From Belliella calami (GTDB taxonomy: Bacteria; Bacteroidota; Bacteroidia; Cytophagales; Cyclobacteriaceae): DNA of 64,000 nucleotides. Position 1 is the stretch's first letter. Each line of letters opens with the position of its first letter. The notes beneath the pieces were generated by a model. That model did not search any database. It saw only the letters and a program-made list of their open reading frames with translations, and had not been told where the DNA came from. The translations under genes were made by a program, and so were the position numbers. The stretch is from assembly GCF_022549695.1 (NCBI RefSeq), contig NZ_JAKZGS010000007.1:62001-126000 (forward strand). Direction: 5' to 3'. Positions 27,625-35,460 of this stretch are shown here, in pieces.

Positions 27625-28782
27625 ATGCCAAAAATTCTAATTATCGACGATGAAAGGGTGATCAGAGCCACTTTAAAAGAAATTTTAGAATATGAAAAGT
27701 ACGATATCTCCGAAGCTCAAGATGGTGAAGAAGGATGGAAAAAAATCCAAGAGGAAGATTTTGATCTTGTCCTGTGTGATATCAAAATGCCCAAAATGGA
27801 TGGAATAGAGGTTTTGGACAAAGTAGCTACTTTGGACAAACAGCCTCAATTCATCATGATTTCGGCACATGGAAGTATAGAAACTGCTGTGGAAGCTACC
27901 AAAAAAGGAGCTTTTGATTTTGTACCTAAACCACCTGATCTCAACAGACTCTTGTTGACAGTCAGAAATGCGCTTGACAAAAAAGTGTTGGTAACTGAGA
28001 CAAAGGTCTTAAAAAAGAAGCTTTCCAAAAAATTGGATATGGTAGGAGAATCTGAACCAATCAAGCAGGTGAAAGACACTATCGAGAAAGTTGCTCCAAC
28101 CGATGCCCGAGTTCTGATTACTGGCCCAAATGGTACCGGTAAAGAACTGGTAGCCCATTGGTTACACGCCAAAAGTAATCGCTCTGCTTCTCCATTCATC
28201 GCAGTAAACTGTGCCGCTATTCCTTCAGAATTGATAGAAAGTGAACTTTTTGGGCACGAGAAAGGAGCTTTTACATCAGCAAATAAGCAAAGACAAGGTA
28301 AGTTTGAGCAAGCAGATGGAGGCACATTGTTTTTGGATGAAATTGGCGACATGAGTCTTTCTGCTCAAGCAAAAGTATTGCGTGCGCTTCAAGAGCATAA
28401 AGTAAGCAGAGTGGGTGGAGACAAAGATATCCGAGTAGATGTCCGAGTACTTGCCGCTACCAACAAAGATCTGAAAAAGGAAATTGAAGAGGGGAAATTT
28501 AGGGAGGACTTATACCATAGGTTGAGTGTGATTCTAATTCAGGTACCTGCCTTGAAAGATCGTAAGGAGGATATTCCTTTATTGGTAGAGAAATTTTTGG
28601 AAGACATATCCAAAGAGTATGGGACTGCCAAAAAAGAAATCGATAGGGCTGCATTGTCCAAACTTCAAGAATTTCCATGGACAGGAAATATCAGGGAGCT
28701 CAGAAATGTGGTAGAGAGATTGGTGATATTGGGTGAAAAAACTATTTGCCTAGATGATATAAAAAAATATGCTGACTATTAA
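27625..28782 (+). CDS. NtrC-type sigma-54 response regulator lacking the DNA-binding domain
   Basis: This is a 385-residue response regulator. Residues 1-120 are a receiver with D8, D9, the acceptor D52 (LVLCDIKMP) and K near FVPKPP. Residues about 140-370 are the AAA+ sigma-54 activation domain: Walker A GPNGTGKE, GGTLFLDEIGDM, the R-finger region REDLYHRLSV, and FPWTGNIRELRNVVERL. The sigma-54 contact loop reads GAFTSA (about residues 214-219) instead of GAFTGA. The chain ends just after the AAA+ domain (DDIKKYADY), so the usual Fis-type helix-turn-helix is missing. It starts 29 bp after rnpB. It may act from solution or through a partner; the pairing kinase is not in the window. Confidence 0.92.
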   Translation: MPKILIIDDERVIRATLKEILEYEKYDISEAQDGEEGWKKIQEEDFDLVLCDIKMPKMDGIEVLDKVATLDKQPQFIMISAHGSIETAVEATKKGAFDFVPKPPDLNRLLLTVRNALDKKVLVTETKVLKKKLSKKLDMVGESEPIKQVKDTIEKVAPTDARVLITGPNGTGKELVAHWLHAKSNRSASPFIAVNCAAIPSELIESELFGHEKGAFTSANKQRQGKFEQADGGTLFLDEIGDMSLSAQAKVLRALQEHKVSRVGGDKDIRVDVRVLAATNKDLKKEIEEGKFREDLYHRLSVILIQVPALKDRKEDIPLLVEKFLEDISKEYGTAKKEIDRAALSKLQEFPWTGNIRELRNVVERLVILGEKTICLDDIKKYADY

Positions 28783-28798
28783 TAGTCAGCATATTTTT
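28763..28798. terminator. bidirectional terminator overlapping two stop codons
   Basis: An 18-bp perfect palindrome arm, AAAAATATGCTGACTATT, faces its complement and continues to T-runs on both strands. The regulator stop codon (28780-28782) lies in the middle of the palindrome. The stop of the convergent small lipoprotein (28798-28800) abuts its end, so one hairpin serves both genes. Confidence 0.8.
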
Positions 28799-28917
28799 TA
28801 TCCTTTAATTTCTTTCGCATCCAAGGCTTTGGCGTAAGCTGGACATGGTCTGCTCGATGCGCATGAGCTTAGTGCTAAGATACCTACAGTAACAACTGCT
28901 ATCAATACTCTTTTCAT
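28798..28917 (-). CDS. 39-residue small lipoprotein
   Basis: This is a short ORF with a clear lipoprotein layout: MKRVLIAVVTVGILALSSCA, with the lipobox cysteine at residue 19, followed by a 20-residue mature peptide containing SRPCPAYAKALDAKE. The CPAY motif recurs in small Bacteroidota lipoproteins, to my recollection. The mature peptide has one cysteine besides the lipidated one. It is convergent with the NtrC-type gene and shares a terminator with it. Function unknown. Confidence 0.7.
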   Translation of the reverse strand: MKRVLIAVVTVGILALSSCASSRPCPAYAKALDAKEIKG

Positions 28918-28971
28918 AATCCTACTTTTTATTAAAGCCCAAAGATGTCTAATTCTTAGAGGAATACAAAA

Positions 28972-29967
28972 TTAATTCACCATTAAGTTACATCCTCTCA
29001 CTTCACTATTATCAAATCTACCTAAAATCTCCAAATCACCATTCTCATCAAATCTACCCAAGTCTTGCGTTTCTATAAATGCACAAGAATGGAAATTAGC
29101 CAAATCTATGATATTGATTCCACCTTGGCTTCTTCCTGACAATGAAAAGGGGTCATTTATATCTCTTATTACAACGTGCATCGTGCTAGGTAAAGTATAT
29201 TTTCCATATCCTTTTGAATAAGCTTGAGACATCAGTTCAGTCATGCCGTATTCAGAATGTATATTTTCTAGATGAAATGCTCTAGTCAAAATATCATGAA
29301 CTTCCTGTCTAATCATTTCCTTTCTTCTCCCCTTCATCCCTCCTGTTTCCATTACGATCAAATTTCCCATTTTGGGGAAATCCATACCTCCTTCCGCCAA
29401 ATCCAACAAAGCAAAAGTCACCCCCAGCAAAATTATTTTCTTATCACTGTCTTTAAGAAAATTTAGTTTCTCAATAAGTTCCTTGTGATTGTACAAGTAA
29501 GTTCCTGAATGTGGTGATTTCGATTTTTGAATAAAATATTCCGCCATACTTACCAATGAACTCCCAGGTCTTTCCATATAGGCTGGCAACAGCGCTAAAA
29601 CATGATAGTCAGAAATCTTCCCATATTCTTTTTCAAAGAGATTGAGAGCATGATTTAAGTAAAATTCCTCTGACCAAATATAGTGTTTGCTTGTAATCAT
29701 CCCGGTCGTTCCACTACTTGAATAAAACTTACCTAGATCACCAAGATCTCCTGAGGTGATCTGATGATCTTTAAAAAATCGAATTGGTAAAAATGGAACA
29801 TTCTCAATTTTATCTATCATTAGAGGATCAACTCTCCTAGCTTTCAAGTATGATTTATAGACAGTGTTGCTTTCTGCCTGAAACCTAAAAAGTTCCAAAG
29901 CCTTCTCTTCAAAATTTTCATTATTAAAATTAAGGATATCTTCAGAAAAACTTTTGAAATAATTCAT
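28972..29967 (-). CDS. LuxE/PaaK-family acyltransferase (acyl-protein synthetase-like)
   Basis: This is a 331-residue adenylating enzyme of the LuxE type. I take the ATG at 29965-29967 (MNYFKSFSEDIL), as the 11 residues before it are unlike the family. Conserved motifs are VPFLPIRFFKDHQI, the AMP-binding P-loop FYSSSGTTGM, LPAYMERPGSSLV, VMETGGMKGRRKE and EYGMTELMSQAYS. Such enzymes activate a carboxylate with ATP; the natural substrate in non-luminous Bacteroidota is not known. It is monocistronic and divergent from the 30039 lipoprotein gene. Confidence 0.88.
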   Translation of the reverse strand: MNYFKSFSEDILNFNNENFEEKALELFRFQAESNTVYKSYLKARRVDPLMIDKIENVPFLPIRFFKDHQITSGDLGDLGKFYSSSGTTGMITSKHYIWSEEFYLNHALNLFEKEYGKISDYHVLALLPAYMERPGSSLVSMAEYFIQKSKSPHSGTYLYNHKELIEKLNFLKDSDKKIILLGVTFALLDLAEGGMDFPKMGNLIVMETGGMKGRRKEMIRQEVHDILTRAFHLENIHSEYGMTELMSQAYSKGYGKYTLPSTMHVVIRDINDPFSLSGRSQGGINIIDLANFHSCAFIETQDLGRFDENGDLEILGRFDNSEVRGCNLMVN

Positions 29968-30038
29968 CGTTTTATAATTTGTCTTGACAAAATTAAGCAA
30001 TTTTACCTCAGAAGACTTTATTGAAATTAATTTGGAAC

Positions 30039-30713
30039 ATGAATAGTGTTAGAAACTTCCTCCACATCGTATTGTTTGCAGCACTTTTGGGTGCATGTAT
30101 TAGCCCTCCTGACAATTTCCCTTCAGTTCCTGAAATCACTTTTGAGGATCTGAACTTCGTGACTTCGCCGAATGGAGACTCTCTCAAAGTCAAAATTAGC
30201 TTCAAAGACGCAGAAGGAGATTTGGGACTGAATGCTATTGACATTAATCCTCCGTTTAATAGTTTGAATTTCATCAGAGACAGTAGTGGCGCGGTCATTA
30301 CTTACAGCAATAGGCCGAGTAATGCTCCTAGTTATAACCCTATAGATTGGGCTATAAATCAGAGGGTAAACAACATCCTAATCAATGATACCATATGGGT
30401 TGAACAAAACCCAAATCATAATAATATTTTTGTGAAATTTTTCATCAAAAGAAATGGAGTGTTCAATGAATTCCGATGGGAAGATCCACCTTTTTTCACC
30501 ACTTTCAATGGTAGATTCCCGAGGGTTCTTGCGACAAATCAAACCAAAGCTGTGGAAGGCAGTATCGAATATGCGATGCTATCATTTGGTTGGGAATCTA
30601 TTTTTAGGACTGACACCTTGAGAATTGATGTTGAAATTCAAGACAGGGCGCTAAACAGAAGCAATCTGATATCAAGTCCCGAACTGACACTCGCACAAAT
30701 TAGAAGAAACTAG
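30039..30713 (+). CDS. hypothetical lipoprotein
   Basis: This is a 224-residue predicted lipoprotein starting at the ATG at 30039 (MNSVRNFLHIVLFAALLGAC); a TTG six codons upstream is a less likely start. The mature protein is beta-rich with an early EITFEDLNFVTSPNGDSLKV segment and KISFKDAEGDLGLN, a pattern seen in many short Bacteroidota surface lipoproteins with an Ig-like fold. No catalytic motif is visible. Repeat copy B follows 28 bp after its stop. Confidence 0.75.
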   Translation: MNSVRNFLHIVLFAALLGACISPPDNFPSVPEITFEDLNFVTSPNGDSLKVKISFKDAEGDLGLNAIDINPPFNSLNFIRDSSGAVITYSNRPSNAPSYNPIDWAINQRVNNILINDTIWVEQNPNHNNIFVKFFIKRNGVFNEFRWEDPPFFTTFNGRFPRVLATNQTKAVEGSIEYAMLSFGWESIFRTDTLRIDVEIQDRALNRSNLISSPELTLAQIRRN

Positions 30714-30741
30714 GATATTGAAATCAAAATAAACAATATGA

Positions 30742-30878
30742 GTATCCGCAATATTGCACGTTGGCTCATAAGAGGTATTATGTGTTGCGGATTCTCGTCA
30801 CCGGACAACTGTCAACAGAGCCAAATCATTTATCAAATATTCTATTGATTGGCTACGTGCAATCAAGCAGATACACAT
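30742..30878 (+). repeat. intergenic TATCCGC-type element, copy B
   Basis: This 137-bp element has the head GTATCCGCAATATTGCACGT and a tail whose reverse complement reads ATGTGTATCTGCTTGATTGC, so the ends are inverted repeats sharing TATC.GC and TTGCACGT. ATCCGCAA near the head also pairs with TTGCGGAT about 50 bp on. The middle has ACTGTCAACAG. Flanks AATAAACAATATGA and AAAAAACAAATCAA are similar (9 of 14 by position), a possible decayed target duplication. Confidence 0.6.
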
Positions 30879-31007
30879 AAAAAACAAATCAATTTTATTG
30901 GATAGTTTCTTTTTGGACAGGTTTTTGCAACCATGTTCTGTAATACTATTTCATATAATTTTAATGTTTCTTATTTAATCAATACCCAAATTTAAATGGT
31001 TATCAAC

Positions 31008-31571
31008 ATGAAAAAATCACTCTATCTTACCCTAATCTTGGCATTTGTTGGATTATCTGGATCTTATGCACAAGGACTAAATTTTGGACTAAAAGGAGGT
31101 GCAAACTTCTCAAATTTCGAAGGTTCCAACACAACAGTCGAGTCAGAAAGTATTACAAGCTATCATGCAGGAGCTTTTGTAGAACTAGGCCTTGGAAGTA
31201 ATTTTTCTATTCAACCTGAGTTATTATACTCCACTATGGGAGCAAATGTAACTTCATTTAATTCGGCATCAAATGACTTCAAAAATGAATTGGGCTATTT
31301 ATCGATTCCGGTTATGGCAAGGATTTACCTGATCCCAAACAGATTATCGCTTGATGTTGGCCCGCAAGTCTCGTTTTTGATGAATGAAAGGGATAATTTT
31401 TCACTAGAGAAATCAAACACTTTCGATTTTGCTGTTTCTGGAGGTGTAACACTCCATATCTTAGGCCCATTATTTATACAAGGTAGATACAACCTAGGAC
31501 TTACAGATGTGAAGACTGATGCTGAAGTGACCAACAGAGTACTTCAACTTTCTGCTGGAATAAGATTTTAA
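31008..31571 (+). CDS. porin-family outer-membrane beta-barrel protein
   Basis: This is a 187-residue outer-membrane barrel (signal peptide ending GSYAQ). Strand pattern and motifs fit the OMP beta-barrel (PorT-like) family: LNFGLKGGANFSNFEG, YHAGAFVELGLGSNFSIQPELLYS, YLSIPVMARIYL, LSLDVGPQVSFL and a final VLQLSAGIRF. The start at 31008 is chosen because the signal peptide begins there; an ATG four codons earlier is in frame. It is monocistronic, with a terminator 19 bp after the stop. Confidence 0.87.
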   Translation: MKKSLYLTLILAFVGLSGSYAQGLNFGLKGGANFSNFEGSNTTVESESITSYHAGAFVELGLGSNFSIQPELLYSTMGANVTSFNSASNDFKNELGYLSIPVMARIYLIPNRLSLDVGPQVSFLMNERDNFSLEKSNTFDFAVSGGVTLHILGPLFIQGRYNLGLTDVKTDAEVTNRVLQLSAGIRF

Positions 31572-31589
31572 ACCAACTATTACCACTCC

Positions 31590-31617
31590 AAAAAAAGTTC
31601 CTCCGGGAACTTTTTTT
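31590..31617 (+). terminator. terminator of the beta-barrel gene
   Basis: AAAAAAAGTTCC / GGAACTTTTTTT with a 4-nt loop is a strong intrinsic terminator 19 bp past the stop, functional on both strands. Confidence 0.85.
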
Positions 31618-31622
31618 GATTA

Positions 31623-31692
31623 AAGTGAAAATTGATTTGATGAAATCATTTTCACTTAATATCGGTTGTAAAAACTGTAAACCGTTTTTTTT
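31623..31692 (+). promoter_or_regulatory. leader hairpins before the acetolactate synthase-like gene
   Basis: Two structures lie in the 96 bp between the preceding terminator and the start codon. The first is a long stem (AAGTGAAAAT.. / ..ATTTTCACTT, 31623-31657). The second is CGGTT / AACCG with a 12-nt loop followed by eight T (31663-31692), a weak terminator-like shape. If transcription starts upstream, this could be an attenuator; it might also just be spacer. Confidence 0.35.
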
Positions 31693-31712
31693 CTCTAACC
31701 ACAAAATCAAAT

Positions 31713-33353
31713 ATGAAAGCATCAGACCTTTTTGTAAAAGCTTTAGAAAATGAAGGAGTAGAGTACATCTTTGCCGTACCCGGTGAAGAGAATCTTGACT
31801 TACTTCAATCTCTCAAAAATTCTTCAATCAAACTTATCCTCAACCGTCATGAGCAAGGCGCTGGTTTCATGGCCGCTACTTATGGTCGACTTACAGGCAA
31901 ACCTGGAGTTTGCATGGCGACATTGGGACCTGGAGCGACCAACCTTGTAACTCCAGCTGCATATGCCCAACTTGGAGGCATGCCAATGATGATGATCACA
32001 GGCCAAAAGCCGATCAAAAAAAGCAAACAAGCCAGATTTCAAATCATCGATGTAGTGGACATGATGCGTCCTATCACCAAATACACCAAGCAAATCGTCA
32101 ACAGCAATAACATTGCTTCCCAGATAAGAGAAGCTTTCAGAATTGCAATAGAAGAAAAACCAGGTGCAGTACATTTGGAGTTCCCAGAGGATATTGCCCA
32201 AGAAGATTGTGAGGACATTGTATTCGAAGTCACAGGCCATATCATCCCAAATCCTGATGACAAAGCCACTGACCAAGCGATCAAAATGATCCAAGATGCA
32301 AAGATGCCACTTCTTCTTATAGGTGCTGGAGCAAATAGAAAAATCACTTGCGATGCGCTAAAGAGTTTTGTGGATCAGACAGGGATATATTTCTTCAATA
32401 CCCAAATGGGAAAAGGCGTCATCGATGAAAGACATCCACAATATTTGGGCACTGCTGCCTTATCTAGCAATGATTTTGTCCATGCTGCGATAGAAGCTGC
32501 AGACCTAATCATCAATGTAGGGCACGACGTGATCGAAAAGCCTCCATTCTTCATGAAACAAGGAGGCAAAAAGGTTATCCACATCAATTTTTCACCTGCG
32601 GAAGTTGACCCTGTATATTTTCCACAGCTCAATGTAGTCGGTGACATCACCAATGCCATCAAAAAAATCACTTCCAATATTGCGAAGCAAAGTCATTGGG
32701 AGTTTGAATTCTTCGAAAAAGTAAAGAAAGAGGTAGCCAGTCATTTGAGTAAGTATTTTGAGGATGAGCGATTCCCTACCCTACCCCAAAGATTGGTTAA
32801 TATCCTTCGAAACAAGCTAGCCTCTGAGGATTTCATCACATTAGACAATGGTGTCTATAAACTTTGGTTTGCAAGAAACTATGTTTGTCATCAGCCAAAT
32901 ACACTTCTCCTAGACAACGCTTTGGCATCTATGGGAGCCGGCTTGCCCTCAGCCATGATGGTCAAAATTCTCAATCCTGAAAAAAGAGTGGTATCAGTAT
33001 GTGGAGATGGTGGATTTATGATGAATTCCCAAGAAATGGAAACTGCTGTCAGATTGGGTTTGAACCTAACAGTAATCATTTTGAATGATTCAGCTTATGG
33101 AATGATCAAATGGAAGCAAGAAGACATGGGTTTTGAAGATTTTGGTTTGGATTATAAAAATCCAGACTTTGTCAAATATGCCGAAAGCTATGGGGCAAAT
33201 GGCTATAGACCAGAAAGTGACGGTGATTTTCAAAAAATCCTTGACCATTGTCTCAACACTGATGGAGTACATTTGATAGATTTACCTGTCGATTACTCCC
33301 TCAACCACCCGATTTTGAATGTAATGTTAAAAGAAAAAGTAGATAAGCTATGA
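31713..33353 (+). CDS. thiamine-diphosphate enzyme, acetolactate synthase large-subunit-like
   Basis: This is a 546-residue ThDP-dependent enzyme. The N-terminal domain has the catalytic glutamate motif FAVPGEENLDLLQSL and RHEQGAGFMAATYGRLTGKPG, with GPGATNLVTPAAYA following. The C-terminal domain has the ThDP/Mg motif CGDGGFMMNSQEMETAVRLG..LNDSAYGMIKWKQ. It most resembles the catalytic subunit of acetolactate synthase (two pyruvate to acetolactate), but no regulatory subunit is adjacent. The partner here is an aldehyde dehydrogenase, so a catabolic or stress role with another 2-oxoacid or aldehyde product is possible. Stop and the next start overlap (ATGA), indicating coupled translation. 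Confidence 0.87.
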   Translation: MKASDLFVKALENEGVEYIFAVPGEENLDLLQSLKNSSIKLILNRHEQGAGFMAATYGRLTGKPGVCMATLGPGATNLVTPAAYAQLGGMPMMMITGQKPIKKSKQARFQIIDVVDMMRPITKYTKQIVNSNNIASQIREAFRIAIEEKPGAVHLEFPEDIAQEDCEDIVFEVTGHIIPNPDDKATDQAIKMIQDAKMPLLLIGAGANRKITCDALKSFVDQTGIYFFNTQMGKGVIDERHPQYLGTAALSSNDFVHAAIEAADLIINVGHDVIEKPPFFMKQGGKKVIHINFSPAEVDPVYFPQLNVVGDITNAIKKITSNIAKQSHWEFEFFEKVKKEVASHLSKYFEDERFPTLPQRLVNILRNKLASEDFITLDNGVYKLWFARNYVCHQPNTLLLDNALASMGAGLPSAMMVKILNPEKRVVSVCGDGGFMMNSQEMETAVRLGLNLTVIILNDSAYGMIKWKQEDMGFEDFGLDYKNPDFVKYAESYGANGYRPESDGDFQKILDHCLNTDGVHLIDLPVDYSLNHPILNVMLKEKVDKL

Positions 33354-34750
33354 GTGATCAGAAAACATTGAAGATATACAACCCATTTAATCAAGAATTA
33401 ATCAAGGAAATCCCGATGATGGGCAAAAAAGAAGTGATGGATTCCCTTGAGACCGCGTACGGACTTTTTCAAGACCGAAGCAAATGGATCCCTACTTTCA
33501 AAAGAATTGAGATCTTGGAGAAAGTTCAGGAAATCATGAAGGGAAAAGTAGAGGAATTGACCAATACTGCGGCAGAAGAAGGCGGAAAACCCTATCAAGA
33601 CTCTAAGGTTGAAGTTTTGCGCGCTATCAACGGTGTGAAAATAGCAGCTGAGGAAATCGGAAGATTGACTGGAGAGCAGATTCCTATGGGACTGACAGAA
33701 GCCTCAGTAGGCAGGATCGCATTTACCACTAGGGAGCCGATTGGTGTCGTAGTTTCCATTTCTGCTTTCAACCATCCACTAAATTTGATTATTCATCAGA
33801 CAATCACGGCATTTGCAGCAGGATGTCCAGTGATCGTGAAACCCGCATCTACTACCCCTCTTTCTTGTTTTGCATTTTTGGAGATTTTAAAGGAAGCCGG
33901 AGTCCCAGAAGGTTGGGTTCAGATAATCATCACAGACAATGACATAGCAGAATCTTTGGTTACTGACCAAAGGGTAAATTATCTCTCATTCATCGGGTCA
34001 GCAAAAGTGGGTTGGTATCTCAAATCCAAACTAGCACCAGGAACTCGTTGTGCACTGGAGCATGGAGGTGCCGCTCCAGTAATTGTAGAAAAAGAAGCAA
34101 ACATTGAGGAAATGATTCCTGCATTGGCAAAAGGAGGTTTTTACCACGCCGGCCAAGTATGTGTTTCAGTTCAGAAGGTTTTTGTGCACGAGTCAATTGC
34201 GCGAGACGTGGCAGAGAAAATTGCAGCAGCTGGTAAAAAAATGGTCGTAGGTGATCCATTGGACAAGAAAACGGAAGTTGGCCCATTGATCACCCCAAAA
34301 GAAGTAGATAGAATAGAAGAATGGGTAAATGAAGCTATTGAAAGTGGTGCTGAAGCCATATCCGGAGGAAAGAAGATATCCGACACCTGCTTCGAACCTA
34401 CCGTTCTTTGGGATCCCTCGCAGGACATGAAAGTCTCTAAGGAAGAAATTTTCGGCCCTGTGATATGTGTGTATCCATTTTCAGATAGAGAAAAAGCCAT
34501 TGAAATTGCAAACTCTCTTCAGTATCATTTCCAAGCAGCTGTTTTTACGCAGAATTTAGACATTGCTTTGGATACCGTTCAAAAACTCAACGCAACCGCT
34601 GTGATGGTCAATGACCATACTGCATTTAGGGTTGATTGGATGCCGTTCGGTGGCAGGGATGCTTCAGGAGAAGGATTGGGAGGAATTCCATATTCTATGC
34701 ATGAAATGACAAGAGAAAAATTGATGGTAATCAAAAGTAAACTTTTATAA
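33350..34750 (+). CDS. NAD(P)-dependent aldehyde dehydrogenase
   Basis: This is a 466-residue aldehyde dehydrogenase. The Rossmann and catalytic elements are SAFNHPLNLIIHQTITAF, KPASTTPLSCF, FIGSAKVGW, the general base E237 in LEHGGAAPVIVE, the nucleophile C271 in GQVCVSVQKVFVH and KEEIFGPVICV. It is similar to glyceraldehyde-3-phosphate/lactaldehyde/succinate-semialdehyde-type enzymes; the substrate is unresolved. It overlaps the acetolactate synthase-like gene by 4 bp and is 3 bp from the small GNAT gene, so it is the core of a tight five-gene operon. Confidence 0.92.
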   Translation: MSDQKTLKIYNPFNQELIKEIPMMGKKEVMDSLETAYGLFQDRSKWIPTFKRIEILEKVQEIMKGKVEELTNTAAEEGGKPYQDSKVEVLRAINGVKIAAEEIGRLTGEQIPMGLTEASVGRIAFTTREPIGVVVSISAFNHPLNLIIHQTITAFAAGCPVIVKPASTTPLSCFAFLEILKEAGVPEGWVQIIITDNDIAESLVTDQRVNYLSFIGSAKVGWYLKSKLAPGTRCALEHGGAAPVIVEKEANIEEMIPALAKGGFYHAGQVCVSVQKVFVHESIARDVAEKIAAAGKKMVVGDPLDKKTEVGPLITPKEVDRIEEWVNEAIESGAEAISGGKKISDTCFEPTVLWDPSQDMKVSKEEIFGPVICVYPFSDREKAIEIANSLQYHFQAAVFTQNLDIALDTVQKLNATAVMVNDHTAFRVDWMPFGGRDASGEGLGGIPYSMHEMTREKLMVIKSKLL

Positions 34751-34753
34751 ACT

Positions 34754-35038
34754 ATGGCAACTATAACACATCAAAATACTGGAGATAAAGGTCAGTTTAT
34801 TTTGCTTGAAGATGACAAGCAGATCGGCCTAATGACATACAAAATGGAAGGAAGTGAAAAGATGGTCATAGATCATACAGAGGTGGATTCTGAGCATGAA
34901 GGCAAAGGACATGGTGAAAGTTTGGTCAATGCAGGAGTAGCCTATGCAAGGGAAGAAAACCTTAAAATTCTCCCTCTTTGTCCTTTTGTCAAAAAAATCT
35001 TCCAAGAAAATAAGGAAATCAAAGATGTAAGAGCTTAA
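34754..35038 (+). CDS. small GNAT-like acetyltransferase (YjdJ/GTLP3A type)
   Basis: This is a 94-residue protein of the short GNAT family (N-acetyltransferase-like, DUF-type YjdJ). Motifs are GQFILLEDDKQIGLMTYKM, VIDHTEVDSEHEGKGHGESL and NLKILPLCPFVKKIFQENKE. The GKGHGESLV loop is the acetyl-CoA-binding segment. Its partner substrate is unknown. Position 3 bp after the aldehyde dehydrogenase implies co-translation. Confidence 0.88.
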   Translation: MATITHQNTGDKGQFILLEDDKQIGLMTYKMEGSEKMVIDHTEVDSEHEGKGHGESLVNAGVAYAREENLKILPLCPFVKKIFQENKEIKDVRA

Positions 35039-35046
35039 TTAACGGT

Positions 35047-35460
35047 ATGAAAGAATATAGCAACGGTGAAGTAACCATCACATGGGAGCCAGAGAAATGT
35101 GTTCATTCTGGTGTATGTGTTAAAGGATTGGGTGAGGTTTTTCAGCCTAAAGAGAAACCATGGATTAAAATAGACGCTGCTACAAGCGAAAAATTGGTCA
35201 ATCAAGTTAAAAAATGTCCTTCCGAAGCATTGGGCTATTACTTGAATAACGAAGACAAAGAAATAGCATCTAGCACCAATGAACAAATCGTCGAAGTAAT
35301 CCCCAATGGACCCTTGATGGTGTATGGCAATATTGAAGTGAAATTCAAAGATGGGCATACAGAAAGAAAAAGCAAATCTTCAGCTTTTTGTCGCTGTGGA
35401 TCCTCTCAAAACAAACCCTTTTGCGATGGGGCACACAAGAAAATTGGATTTGAAGGGTAG
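35047..35460 (+). CDS. ferredoxin-like plus CDGSH iron-sulfur protein
   Basis: This 137-residue protein has two Fe-S modules. Residues about 5-68 resemble a divergent single-cluster ferredoxin (EPEKCVHSGVCVKGLGEVF, VKKCPSEALGYY). Residues about 90-137 are a CDGSH zinc-finger-like domain with FCRCGSSQNKPFCDGAHKKIGF, the C-x-C-x(8)-C-x3-H 2Fe-2S ligand set. Such fused proteins are widespread in stress-linked operons and probably transfer electrons or clusters. It is 8 bp after the GNAT gene and its stop abuts the MFS start. Confidence 0.92.
   Translation: MKEYSNGEVTITWEPEKCVHSGVCVKGLGEVFQPKEKPWIKIDAATSEKLVNQVKKCPSEALGYYLNNEDKEIASSTNEQIVEVIPNGPLMVYGNIEVKFKDGHTERKSKSSAFCRCGSSQNKPFCDGAHKKIGFEG

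Noticed and set aside
27846-28352. Minus-strand ORF of 168 codons inside the NtrC-type gene
   Set aside because: Antisense to conserved receiver and AAA+ motifs; no independent coding signal.
28972-29967. LuxE-like gene as evidence of bioluminescence
   Set aside because: No luxA, luxB, luxC or luxD gene is in the neighbourhood; LuxE/PaaK-family acyltransferases are common in non-luminous Bacteroidota.
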